In this document: in pieces, positions 18,381 through 26,352 of the stretch | How the letters are laid out: the number at the start of each line of letters is the position of its first letter | Numbering within the stretch: position 1 is the first letter of the stretch | Assembly (NCBI GenBank): GCA_003858485.1 | Contig: RQYD01000012.1 | Span: 1-64,000 of the forward strand | Direction: 5' to 3' | Origin: Clostridiales bacterium COT073_COT-073 | GTDB taxonomy: Bacteria > Bacillota > Clostridia > Lachnospirales > Vallitaleaceae | Length of the DNA stretch: 64,000 nucleotides | Notes under the pieces: model-generated | Seen by the model: only the letters and a program-made list of their open reading frames with translations | Database searches by the model: none | What the model was told of the DNA's origin: nothing | Translations under genes and position numbers: made by a program

Positions 18381-19412
18381 TCAGACTTCAAAAAAATCCT
18401 TTAAATTCCAGGGGGAATAAATGCCACGTGGAGTAACTACTCCGGAACAGTATTGTGGCGGTGTAATATCAAAGGCAGGATAGTAGGCTTTGACATTTTC
18501 CTTGGTCACCCGAATTCCCATATGCTGCCGTACTTCCTCTGTATTTCTTTCCTCAATTTTAACACTGTCAATGGTTTGATGCTGCTGGTTTGGACTACCG
18601 GTTACAAAATATGGTATTTTATGATAAAAAGCCGCCAATGCAATTTGAAAAGTTCCCACTTTATTGACAACATATCCATCCATAGTAATGACATCGGCCG
18701 CTGAAGTAAATACATCAACTCCTTCTCTGCCCATAATGTAGGCCGGCATATTATCACTGATGACATGTACCGGATAACCCATATCACTGATCACACTGGC
18801 GGTTAACCGCGCTCCTTGCAGATATGGTCTGGTTTCCGGACAAATAAAACAAATTTCTTTCTGTTGTTTTTGGCATTCCAGCAGCATCATGCCGACAATC
18901 GTTTCGGCAAAGCACTGAGTCATCACTGTACCACTGTGTGGAAACTTATGGACTAAATGCCGGGCAATCATTTTAATCTTATGATATCTTTGGTTGACAT
19001 TATCAAGGGCAAAAGCAAATGCTGCCTGTAAAGGGTCTTCGCCTGCCTCCAATGCCCGCTCAATTGCCTGATAAGAAGTCTCAGTAATAACTTTCATTTT
19101 CTGCGCAGTGGTAGGCCGGGCGTTGGCCAATATCTGGGCTGCTGTTTTGGTAAATTCTTTAATATTTTTACCTTTTTGTCTGGCTTCATCAACTGCCAGA
19201 ACCATGCCCATCGCTGCCGCCAAATATGGACCACCGCTCTGGGTGACCATATCCGCAATTGCCTGGGCTACTTGCTGATAATTATAACAGGTAACATATT
19301 CCTGACGATACGGATATACCCGCCGGTCTAAAATCTGCACACGCCCCTGTTCATACCAGGCAATATTTTCATATTGCAGCAAAAATGCTAAACCCTGATC
19401 TAATCTTTCCAT
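18381..19412 (-). CDS. MtnA/eIF2B-alpha family sugar-1-phosphate isomerase, Cys-to-Ser variant
   Basis: 343 residues, the normal size of methylthioribose-1-phosphate isomerase (MtnA). Family motifs are clear: ETRPYLQGARLTA (193-205), the acidic SAAD with Asp240, and GYVVNKVGTFQIALAA. The position of the essential Cys160 of Bacillus subtilis MtnA holds Ser160 here (FPHSGTV), and the usual RGAP motif is QSGGPY. Asp240 is kept with identical numbering. With an MtnK-like kinase and class II aldolase upstream in the same operon, the expected reaction is aldose-1-phosphate to ketose-1-phosphate in 5-deoxyribose or methylthioribose disposal. The altered residues make the substrate, or even activity, uncertain. 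GGGAGG precedes the start. Confidence 0.8.
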   Translation of the reverse strand: MERLDQGLAFLLQYENIAWYEQGRVQILDRRVYPYRQEYVTCYNYQQVAQAIADMVTQSGGPYLAAAMGMVLAVDEARQKGKNIKEFTKTAAQILANARPTTAQKMKVITETSYQAIERALEAGEDPLQAAFAFALDNVNQRYHKIKMIARHLVHKFPHSGTVMTQCFAETIVGMMLLECQKQQKEICFICPETRPYLQGARLTASVISDMGYPVHVISDNMPAYIMGREGVDVFTSAADVITMDGYVVNKVGTFQIALAAFYHKIPYFVTGSPNQQHQTIDSVKIEERNTEEVRQHMGIRVTKENVKAYYPAFDITPPQYCSGVVTPRGIYSPWNLKDFFEV

Positions 19413-19447
19413 TTTTTCCTCCCTATTCTTGTAGGAAAATTTCCTTC

Positions 19448-20071
19448 CTATATGCCCTTCATTTGCATTTCTATTTCTGTTGGAATCAGCTTTGGTTCTC
19501 CGTTTATTCTGGCCAAAGTAGCAATCTTCGCTGCATCCTCCATATATTCTGCACGGATAAAAGCTCTTTCAATGGTGTCGCCAACGGTCACAACTCCATG
19601 ATTATTCAGTAAACATCCATTTTTCCCATTTAAGCCTTTGGCCACAGCCTGAGCCAATTCTTCTGTTCCCGGTAGTTGAAGTGGCACACAATTAACGGTT
19701 CCTCCCAAAAACGGAATCATCTCAATTAAAACTAAGGGAATCGGTTCCTGGCAAACCGCAAACGAGGTTGCATAGGGAGAATGTGTATGAACCACGCTGT
19801 ATACTTGCGAATTTTCTAAATAGATTGCTAAATGCATTTTCATTTCCGAAGAAGGTTTCCTGTTTCCTTCAACAGTTGCTCCGGTCAAATCCACCACTAC
19901 AATGTCCTCAATGCTCATATCCTCATAGCGAATACTGGATGGCGTAATAACCACTACTTTTTCTTCTGGTAAATAAATACTTAAATTCCCGCTGGTACCT
20001 GCAAATAATCCTTCGGCATAAGCTCTTTTTGACCAAAAAAGTACTTTTTCTTTCGCTTCTGATATTTTCAT
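19448..20071 (-). CDS. Class II aldolase/adducin family, fuculose-phosphate aldolase type
   Basis: 207 residues, the typical size. Zinc-site and catalytic motifs are complete: FAGTSGNLS, the catalytic-type Glu in KPSSEMKMH, the HTHSPYAT pair of histidines and the NNHGVVT histidine. It should cleave a ketose-1-phosphate into DHAP and an aldehyde. Between an MtnA-like isomerase and an MtnK-like kinase this fits the Ald2/DrdA step of the DHAP shunt, which yields acetaldehyde from 5-deoxyribulose-1-P or 2-methylthioacetaldehyde from methylthioribulose-1-P. L-fuculose or L-rhamnulose phosphate is the family alternative but lacks matching neighbours. AAAGGTGG lies before the start. Confidence 0.88.
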   Translation of the reverse strand: MKISEAKEKVLFWSKRAYAEGLFAGTSGNLSIYLPEEKVVVITPSSIRYEDMSIEDIVVVDLTGATVEGNRKPSSEMKMHLAIYLENSQVYSVVHTHSPYATSFAVCQEPIPLVLIEMIPFLGGTVNCVPLQLPGTEELAQAVAKGLNGKNGCLLNNHGVVTVGDTIERAFIRAEYMEDAAKIATLARINGEPKLIPTEIEMQMKGI

Positions 20072-20093
20072 ACTTCCACCTTTCTATTACCTT

Positions 20094-21323
20094 TTACTTC
20101 ATTTCCCTTTCCGCTAAAGCACAAGCTTCCGCTAAAGCAGCTGTATAGTTTTCAGCTGCTTTAATTTGTGTCCGATTAACAATTAAATTTCTACCCAGCA
20201 TTAATAGAATCCTTTCTGCCAGTGCTTTTTGATTCTTATCCTGGATTGATTCAATATCTTTGACTTTGGCAATTCCAATAATCCGGCGATTGATTTCCAG
20301 CCCGGCATAACCGGCCGTATCTTCTAAAATCAAGTGCAACAGCCATTGCCGGTAATCCTGACTTTTTTCCATGGCATCTGTCACATTTTCCTGAAAATAT
20401 AATAAAAATTTCTTCGTAAAATCAGTTATGATTCCCATTACTGTATTTTCGATCCACTGACGAAAATACTTTGATTGTTCCGAACCGGGATTTAGCACAT
20501 AGGAACGAATATGCGCAAAAAACAAATTGGCTATCACATTGCCAATATCATAACCAATAGGTGCATAACAGGCAAACTCCGGATCAATTATTTTCATTCC
20601 TGTTTGGTTAATAAAAATCGAACCGGAATGTAAATCACCATGCAGCAAAGCTTGAGTTTCATTTTTAAATTTATATTTTAACTTTGCAGCTTCCAGTAAA
20701 AGCTGTTGATCCATCTGAAAATGATTGTACAAATAAGGCAAATTAACTTCTTCGATTGGCGCCTGAGCATATTTTTCCCGATAAGGATTGGTTAAGACCA
20801 ATCTTTCCGTAATATCACAGGCATCGACATTGGTGTATTTTTGAACCTGTTTTCGTTTAAACATTGGTCCAACAAAACTATCCATTGTACTGACAATAGT
20901 TTTGATTATAAATTCCACAATTTTTTGGCTGAAAAAAGGAAAGCTTTTTTCTTCCATCAAGGCAAAGCGCATATTTTGATAGGCCTTTAAATCCTCCATC
21001 ACAATACAAGTCATAATTTCATCATAATGAAAAATTTGGGGTACCATGTCCGGACATTTTTCCGCCTCAAAGCGCAACAATTCAAATTCGATTTTATTGC
21101 GCTTCTGCCCGATTTTTCTGGATGAACGGGTATACTTATCGGCTTGCTTGACAATAACGGAACGACCACTTCCTTGATCAGTTACCCGATAGACATAGTT
21201 CATATTGCCATCGCCGATTTCCTTGGCTATCAGTTTATTTTCCTGCGCTGTAAAAAAAAGTTGTTTGGCTTTTAAATAGTCAATTACTTCTTGCTCATTC
21301 ATTTTAAAATGCGATGTATACAT
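20094..21323 (-). CDS. mtnK: MtnK-like 5-methylthioribose/5-deoxyribose kinase
   Basis: 409 residues from the ATG at 21323 (AGAGG 8 bp upstream; a start 16 codons earlier has none). The aminoglycoside-phosphotransferase-like fold is recognisable: IGDGNMNYVYRV in the nucleotide loop, LLHGDLHSGSIFI as the catalytic loop with its Asp, and IIDPEFACYAPIGYDIGN as the metal-binding motif. MtnK phosphorylates C1 of 5-methylthioribose, and close relatives accept 5-deoxyribose. It is the first pathway enzyme in an operon that runs TSUP exporter, kinase, aldolase, isomerase. The aldolase ending of the operon argues for the DHAP shunt rather than the full methionine salvage pathway, none of whose later genes are here. 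Confidence 0.9.
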   Translation of the reverse strand: MYTSHFKMNEQEVIDYLKAKQLFFTAQENKLIAKEIGDGNMNYVYRVTDQGSGRSVIVKQADKYTRSSRKIGQKRNKIEFELLRFEAEKCPDMVPQIFHYDEIMTCIVMEDLKAYQNMRFALMEEKSFPFFSQKIVEFIIKTIVSTMDSFVGPMFKRKQVQKYTNVDACDITERLVLTNPYREKYAQAPIEEVNLPYLYNHFQMDQQLLLEAAKLKYKFKNETQALLHGDLHSGSIFINQTGMKIIDPEFACYAPIGYDIGNVIANLFFAHIRSYVLNPGSEQSKYFRQWIENTVMGIITDFTKKFLLYFQENVTDAMEKSQDYRQWLLHLILEDTAGYAGLEINRRIIGIAKVKDIESIQDKNQKALAERILLMLGRNLIVNRTQIKAAENYTAALAEACALAEREMK

Positions 21324-21386
21324 AATTTTAACCTCTAATTTTCTGTCAAATAATTCTATGATCAAAATCACATCATTCGCTTACCT

Positions 21387-22169
21387 CTAAGCAAATCGCC
21401 AAATATTATAAGCATTTATCACCAGTAAAATAATCATCAGGCCAATAAACAATTTGTCCACCACTTTATTGTCAATCTTTTTATTAATTGCCCGTCCGGC
21501 AATGCTGCCGCTGATACCTCCAATCACTGTAATTGCCAGTATCCAGGAACTGAATGCCGGTACTTTTCCGGTAACAATCACACCAATTAAACTGGCCAAT
21601 TGTGAGAAGAAGATAATATACAGCGAATTGGCTGCTGCCATTTTTGTCTGCATAGAAAAGAAATAAAATAAGACTACCAAATTCATCGGGCCACCGCCAA
21701 TTCCCAAAAATGCAGAAATCATACCCAGGCAAAAACCGATCAGGCCACTGACTAAAGGATTTTTAATCTGCCGGGTTTTAATTTTATCCTTACGAATGGT
21801 ATAAATTAAAGTTCCTAAGGTAATCAGCAAAAGGCAAATAGCCTGAACCATTCCAACTTTTTCCCGATTAGAAGTTAAATTGGCAACAATATCAAACAAT
21901 TCCTTACCGGCAATTCCACCCAGCACTGCTCCAATTGCCAGTGGAAATCCCGTTTTTCCATCAACCTGTGAATCCCCTGCCAGTTTTGCCTTAATCACCG
22001 AATAAGAGGACATCGCCAGTACTGTACAGCCTGACAAAAAGCTAATCGTTGCCACACTCATCATTCCAAAAGAATCCAGAGTTGGCTTAATAATCACTCC
22101 ACCGCCAATCCCACAAATTGCCCCAATAATCGAAGCCAAAAAGGCTACCAAAAAAAAGATGATTTCCAT
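21387..22169 (-). CDS. TSUP (TauE/SafE) family membrane transporter
   Basis: 260 residues with about eight membrane helices. The two-fold repeat of the family is visible as GAICGIGGGVIIKP near the N-terminus and SAFLGIGGGPMNLVVL in the second half. TSUP proteins move sulfur- or carbon-containing anions such as sulfite, sulfoacetate or thiosulfate. As first gene of the salvage operon it may export a product such as a methylthio-carboxylate or another small anion, which is inference. GGGAGG precedes the ATG at 22169. A solo MITE terminal repeat lies about 65 bp upstream. Confidence 0.88.
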   Translation of the reverse strand: MEIIFFLVAFLASIIGAICGIGGGVIIKPTLDSFGMMSVATISFLSGCTVLAMSSYSVIKAKLAGDSQVDGKTGFPLAIGAVLGGIAGKELFDIVANLTSNREKVGMVQAICLLLITLGTLIYTIRKDKIKTRQIKNPLVSGLIGFCLGMISAFLGIGGGPMNLVVLFYFFSMQTKMAAANSLYIIFFSQLASLIGVIVTGKVPAFSSWILAITVIGGISGSIAGRAINKKIDNKVVDKLFIGLMIILLVINAYNIWRFA

Positions 22170-22234
22170 ATGTCCTCCCTGTTCTCTACATAATCTGTAA
22201 TTTTCTTTATTTCAATGGTTTGGTTTTGTTATCC

Positions 22235-22249
22235 ACTCAACTTTCCCAC
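22235..22249 (+). repeat. Solo terminal repeat of the MITE-like family
   Basis: ACTCAACTTTCCCAC is a perfect match to the 15-bp end of the family but is not followed by the usual interior or by a second end within the next 300 bp. It is best read as a remnant of a deleted copy. Confidence 0.6.
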
Positions 22250-22335
22250 ATTTTGTTTAATCAAATGAACACTTTTAAATAATATAAGCCAATCCTTGTC
22301 GAAGATAACCAGGATTGGCATTTATGCATCTTGCT

Positions 22336-22467
22336 ACACATCCCTACGGGATGTGTTACGCAAGCTCAAGTTCTGCGGAATGTAGCTTCGCTTCCCTACT
22401 TTGCCCGCTACGCAAGTCTTCGCCTTGCTGTACGCGGGCTGCGGAATGTAGCGAAGCTACATTCCGC
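22336..22467. repeat. Cluster of perfect palindromes at the 3' end of the LarA-like gene
   Basis: ACACATCCC and GGGATGTGT (22336-22344, 22348-22356) form a perfect 9-bp stem with a TAC loop. GCGGAATGTAGC and GCTACATTCCGC (22441-22452, 22456-22467) form a perfect 12-bp stem with a GAA loop. A further copy of GCGGAATGTAGC starts at about 22374. The pattern differs in sequence from the MITE family. The second palindrome encodes the last residues and stop codon of the LarA-like gene on the minus strand. Confidence 0.75.
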
Positions 22468-23941
22468 ATGGATGCCCGATATTTGGTTTGTCGGCTTCGT
22501 GGTTTGGTTGGTTTTTCATGCACAGGTGAACGGCTGAGGTTTTGAAGGTCAGTGGCAGAGCTAAGATATTTGGATTTTCGCCAACAATTTTTTTAGCGTC
22601 TTCCAAGGCTTCTTCAAATGTTGCTCTGGTCTTGCAACCCATTCCTCTGGCATAGCCCGGTTCTTGAGCACCGACAATATAAATTGCTGCCGTATTCATT
22701 TCGGCAATGTGGGCACAGCTGATCATTGAAAAACCATGGAATGGATGGAAAGCATTACAATAACGATATTGACGAATAAACTCGGTATCCGTCGCAAAAT
22801 ATTCCCCATAACGGTTTAAATCCGGTAAGATTTGCATTTGGTCATGGCCAAACATATCATATAATTTTCTGAGATACGGCCATAACTCATCGTGGAAATA
22901 ACCGTTACACAGGGAAGAACAAATAATCACACAATTATCAGCCAGTACCCGTTTGTGACGGATGACCTGAGCGGAAATCGCCTGCATAAACATGATCGGA
23001 TTGGTGCCCATGCCTTCGCCATAATGGAAAAATTGCGGCATGCCAAACACCATAACATTGTATTTCTTCTCAGCCCAATGCACATAAGTCCGCTTATCCG
23101 CTACTTTCCAGCTAAGTGGCTGCATTTCTTTGGCATATCCGCTGAAAATGGCAATTTGTCTGCTTTTACTGTCTAAAACGGCATCACAGCAGAAAAATTT
23201 CTTACCCATTTTTTCTTCCATATGCATACTGATCTCATCAAATTTAGAGCGCATTAAACTACTACCGCTAACCGGTGTAAAGTCCGGGCGATGCATCACG
23301 CTTGGCACATGGTGGCTGGCAATACTCTTCCAGTGGGTAATACCGGTGGCTGAATGTTTATAGCCGCCGCTATATCCGCCATATGGATTGCCCTGAGTAT
23401 GTCCAATCATAATGACCACATCCGCATCATAAACATATTTATTCATAATAACCGGATCACCACGGCGAGTCGTGCCAAGATCGACTAAATGATCATAGTC
23501 CTCACTATCATGATTGATAATTTGACCGGTATGCCAAAATTCATTAAATAATTCTTTGCCCAGCACCCCTTCAATTTCTTCTTTGGTATTTTTCCGATGT
23601 AAGCCATTGGAGCACAACAATAGAATATCTTCTTTACGGACACCAACCGAATAAAGCTCATTCAGTGCCAGACGAATGGACAGCTTACGGTGTGAAGTCG
23701 GTTGCTCTCCACCTTTTACTCTATCCGGAAATACAATTACGACCTTACTTCCTTCTTTGGCCAACTCGGTTAGTGGCGGCATCCCAATTGGGTTACGCAG
23801 ACTTTTCAAAGTTTCTTCTTCTAATTTATCCTCCGGAATATGATCCGGATCCGGCACTGTTACACCGGGGATAAATACATCTGTATTATCCGGTAAATTG
23901 GCCGCCATCGTCCCTTTTCCATATTCAAATTCTAATCTCAT
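22457..23941 (-). CDS. LarA/DUF2088 family (nickel-pincer lactate racemase-like) protein
   Basis: 494 residues from the ATG at 23941 (AAAGGTG upstream; a longer reading frame before it has no ribosome site). The N-terminal DUF2088 domain has VIVFPDRVKGG and a GLHRKNTKEE motif with the histidine expected near the LarA active site. NHDSEDYDH and SGGYKHSATGITHWKSI follow, with the lysine that in LarA holds the nickel-pincer cofactor. LarA relatives epimerise alpha-hydroxy acids and sugar acids. It is longer than LarA (about 425 residues), and its last codons lie inside a palindromic repeat. As last gene of the glycolysis-like cluster it may epimerise a sugar acid or sugar; substrate unknown. No LarB, LarC or LarE genes are in view. 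Confidence 0.8.
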   Translation of the reverse strand: MRLEFEYGKGTMAANLPDNTDVFIPGVTVPDPDHIPEDKLEEETLKSLRNPIGMPPLTELAKEGSKVVIVFPDRVKGGEQPTSHRKLSIRLALNELYSVGVRKEDILLLCSNGLHRKNTKEEIEGVLGKELFNEFWHTGQIINHDSEDYDHLVDLGTTRRGDPVIMNKYVYDADVVIMIGHTQGNPYGGYSGGYKHSATGITHWKSIASHHVPSVMHRPDFTPVSGSSLMRSKFDEISMHMEEKMGKKFFCCDAVLDSKSRQIAIFSGYAKEMQPLSWKVADKRTYVHWAEKKYNVMVFGMPQFFHYGEGMGTNPIMFMQAISAQVIRHKRVLADNCVIICSSLCNGYFHDELWPYLRKLYDMFGHDQMQILPDLNRYGEYFATDTEFIRQYRYCNAFHPFHGFSMISCAHIAEMNTAAIYIVGAQEPGYARGMGCKTRATFEEALEDAKKIVGENPNILALPLTFKTSAVHLCMKNQPNHEADKPNIGHPCGM

Positions 23942-24226
23942 TGAATTCACCTTTCTTTTTAATTGATTGGTTTCATTTTCTAAATTACCTAAATTGCCAC
24001 ATTCCTGGAATCGTGTTTTTATATGTATAAGCGTAAGTTGGCTGACCTGCCCAAACAGAAATGCAAAGCATTTGACAGGCAGGATTGCATACCCGATCAA
24101 AAACACAGAGTGTTTCGGCAAAACCGGTCAGGCACTGGCACAGGTCATCTTGCAAAACAAGCCGCAAAAAGCTGAAATGCATATGCCAATCCTACCCAAA
24201 CAGCACAGCTATATTTTTAAATAAAT
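23942..24226. other. Intergenic region between triose-P isomerase-like and LarA-like genes
   Basis: 285 bp without a supportable gene. It holds a small perfect palindrome (AAATGC, AAA, GCATTT near 24060) and otherwise unremarkable sequence. It is long enough for a separate promoter for the LarA-like gene, but none is clear. Confidence 0.4.
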
Positions 24227-25048
24227 CTACGATAAATAGGTATGAATAATTTCCAGATATCCATCCGGGTAAAAGCCAAAACCTTCTCCAAATTTGGTCA
24301 AAGCAATCAGTCCACCGGAAATTTCCGGAATGCGGGCCAACATTTGAGCATTTTCTACTTTTAATCCCCCGCCATAGACAATATCCATCCCGGCTGATAT
24401 CTCTTTTACAAACCGGGCAATCATTTGAATATAATCCTTATCCGGTGGTGTTTTGCCTGGTCCGATTGCCCAAATCGGCTCATATGCAAGTACTACTTTG
24501 CTTTGATCAACATCTGCCAGACCCACTTCAATCTGTTCACGAATTACCTCTTGCCAGCGGTCTTGCTCTTCTGCCTTCTCTCCAATACAATATAGCACTT
24601 TCAAGCCTGCTTGTAAAGCAGCTTTCACTTCCATATTCAGCAATTGATTGACAGCTGCCGGATTTCCGCCGGACAAGGTGATCATTTCTTCTTTATCTCG
24701 TCTTTCCTCACTATGCCCAATCAGAACACTGTCTGCCCCCAATTCAACTGCTGCTGTCGCTGGCAGATTAGTGGTAAAAGCTCCGAAATTTCCGCCTTTT
24801 TGTACATCTGCCCGAAATACTCCCTGCACTCCAATATGAATGGTGCCATTGTTTACTTTGGCTGCTGAAAGTAAGTGCGCTTCCGGAAAAAACATAGTAA
24901 AATTTGCATCTTCCTTATATTTCACCAATTCCTCCTGGGTTTGGGAAATGATAGTTTCCGCCCAATCTTGCATACCGGCCAAACGATTCACTCCACCTTT
25001 TTCTACTGATACATCAAATCGCTTTAAGTTTAAATAAATTCGCTTCAT
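24227..25048 (-). CDS. tpiA: Triose-phosphate isomerase homolog
   Basis: 273 residues from the ATG at 25048. The nearest earlier start, a GTG, lies inside the AAAGGTG ribosome site. Catalytic features are all visible: Asn and Lys in LNLKRFD (normally NWKMN), the catalytic His in LIGHSEERRD, the catalytic Glu in LAYEPIWAIGPGKTP with a slightly altered flexible loop, and the phosphate-binding VYGGGLK. It should interconvert DHAP and glyceraldehyde-3-P. It is longer than housekeeping enzymes (about 250) and sits in a sugar-specific cluster, so it is probably a second, pathway-dedicated copy. A hairpin lies in the gap to the aldolase gene upstream. Confidence 0.85.
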   Translation of the reverse strand: MKRIYLNLKRFDVSVEKGGVNRLAGMQDWAETIISQTQEELVKYKEDANFTMFFPEAHLLSAAKVNNGTIHIGVQGVFRADVQKGGNFGAFTTNLPATAAVELGADSVLIGHSEERRDKEEMITLSGGNPAAVNQLLNMEVKAALQAGLKVLYCIGEKAEEQDRWQEVIREQIEVGLADVDQSKVVLAYEPIWAIGPGKTPPDKDYIQMIARFVKEISAGMDIVYGGGLKVENAQMLARIPEISGGLIALTKFGEGFGFYPDGYLEIIHTYLS

Positions 25049-25143
25049 TCTGTACACCTTTCCCTATATAGATTTTTCGGTCTTAGTCCATTTTCCCGGT
25101 TTCCAACTTTAAGTCCAACAAGAAAATCTGAGATACTGGCAAA

Positions 25144-25170
25144 GCCGCATATACTTCAGGTATATGCGGC
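25144..25170. repeat. Perfect hairpin between aldolase and triose-P isomerase genes
   Basis: GCCGCATATA (25144-25153) and TATATGCGGC (25161-25170) form a perfect 10-bp stem with a 7-nt loop, inside the transcript that runs leftward from the aldolase. Only three T follow on that strand, so full termination is unlikely. A stabilising or partial-termination role is possible. Confidence 0.6.
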
Positions 25171-25191
25171 TGACTCGCCGATTCATCATTT

Positions 25192-26340
25192 TTATGCTTG
25201 ATATTCTTGAGCAAGTTCTTCCAAACTTCTGGTTTTCACTAAGTGTGCCATATGATAGCTGCCAAATTCAACTATCATCTTTCCGGTCACTTCCATAATT
25301 GCATCTTTAATTGCATCGACCAGTTTTTGCACTGCCGGTGTCGGAATGGTACCATACATCACAGTATCCATAATCGGAATTAAATAAGCTCTTGGATCAA
25401 AGGCTGCCGGATTCTTCTTCATAATTTCATAAATGGCCGCTACCAGATCATCATTCAACACTTCCGGATGTTTAACAAAAAGGTTTCGGATGTTACGGGT
25501 AGTCGCCAGACGAATATCGGTATCCACATTAATTTTCCGAATACCTCCAATTTGAATGACTTCCTTTAATTGCGGAATCGGAATGCCATGACTTTCTCCG
25601 ATTTGACCGCCCAGTTCATTAATTTCGGCTACCACTTCCGCCGGTACATTGGATGAGCCATGGGATACCAGTCCACAAAACAAACGCTCATGGGATAAGC
25701 ATTCATTAATCGCAATTGCAATTTCTTTCCGCAATTTGACATTTTTGCCTTTAACTGCACCATGTGATGTGCCATAGCTGATCGCCAAAGCATCTACACC
25801 GGTATTCTTAACAAAGCGAACTGCATCCAGCGGATGGGTATAAGTTGAGCTTTCGGCAAAAACATTGTCTTCAACTCCAGCCAATACACCAAGTTCCCCC
25901 TCAACACTGACACCTTTGGCATGCGCATATTTCACCACTTCGCGGGTTAACTCCATATTTTCTTCAATCGGCTTACTGCTGCCATCAATCATAACAGAAG
26001 TATAGCCGGCATCAATTGCCGCCTTACACGACTCAAAACTGTGTCCATGGTCTAAATGCAGTACCACCGGAATCGGTGAATCTTCACCATATTTTCTAAC
26101 TGCATCAGCAATGATTTTCATTCCTTTTGCTTTTTCTTCCAAAGTACCATTCATAAAATCAGTTCTGCCTGCCATAAAAGCATTGGCCAGTTCTGCTCCC
26201 TGCAAAAGCACCGGGCTTTTAAAAATTTCATGCATACGAATAGCCGCTTCGACTTGTGCCACCGAATTGACATTAAACGCACCATAGGCAAAACTATGTT
26301 TAATGGCCGGCTCTAATAATGGTTTTAATGATGTAAGCAT
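25192..26340 (-). CDS. fba: Class II fructose-bisphosphate aldolase
   Basis: 382 residues, a long member of the zinc-dependent class II family. Motifs: FNVNSVAQ near the N-terminus, zinc-binding HLDHGHS, GELGVLAGVED with a metal-site glutamate, LVSHGSSNVP, and INVDTDIRLA binding the phosphate. The C-terminal stretch after the domain (KNPAAFDPRAYLIPIMDTV) matches the class IIB subgroup, followed by an extra tail of about 50 residues. It should split fructose-1,6-bisphosphate into two triose phosphates, and the gene order (phosphofructokinase upstream, triose-P isomerase downstream) agrees. A related ketose-bisphosphate substrate is possible. GGAGG lies 5 bp before the start. Confidence 0.88.
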   Translation of the reverse strand: MLTSLKPLLEPAIKHSFAYGAFNVNSVAQVEAAIRMHEIFKSPVLLQGAELANAFMAGRTDFMNGTLEEKAKGMKIIADAVRKYGEDSPIPVVLHLDHGHSFESCKAAIDAGYTSVMIDGSSKPIEENMELTREVVKYAHAKGVSVEGELGVLAGVEDNVFAESSTYTHPLDAVRFVKNTGVDALAISYGTSHGAVKGKNVKLRKEIAIAINECLSHERLFCGLVSHGSSNVPAEVVAEINELGGQIGESHGIPIPQLKEVIQIGGIRKINVDTDIRLATTRNIRNLFVKHPEVLNDDLVAAIYEIMKKNPAAFDPRAYLIPIMDTVMYGTIPTPAVQKLVDAIKDAIMEVTGKMIVEFGSYHMAHLVKTRSLEELAQEYQA

Positions 26341-26352
26341 ATGTCCTCCTCT

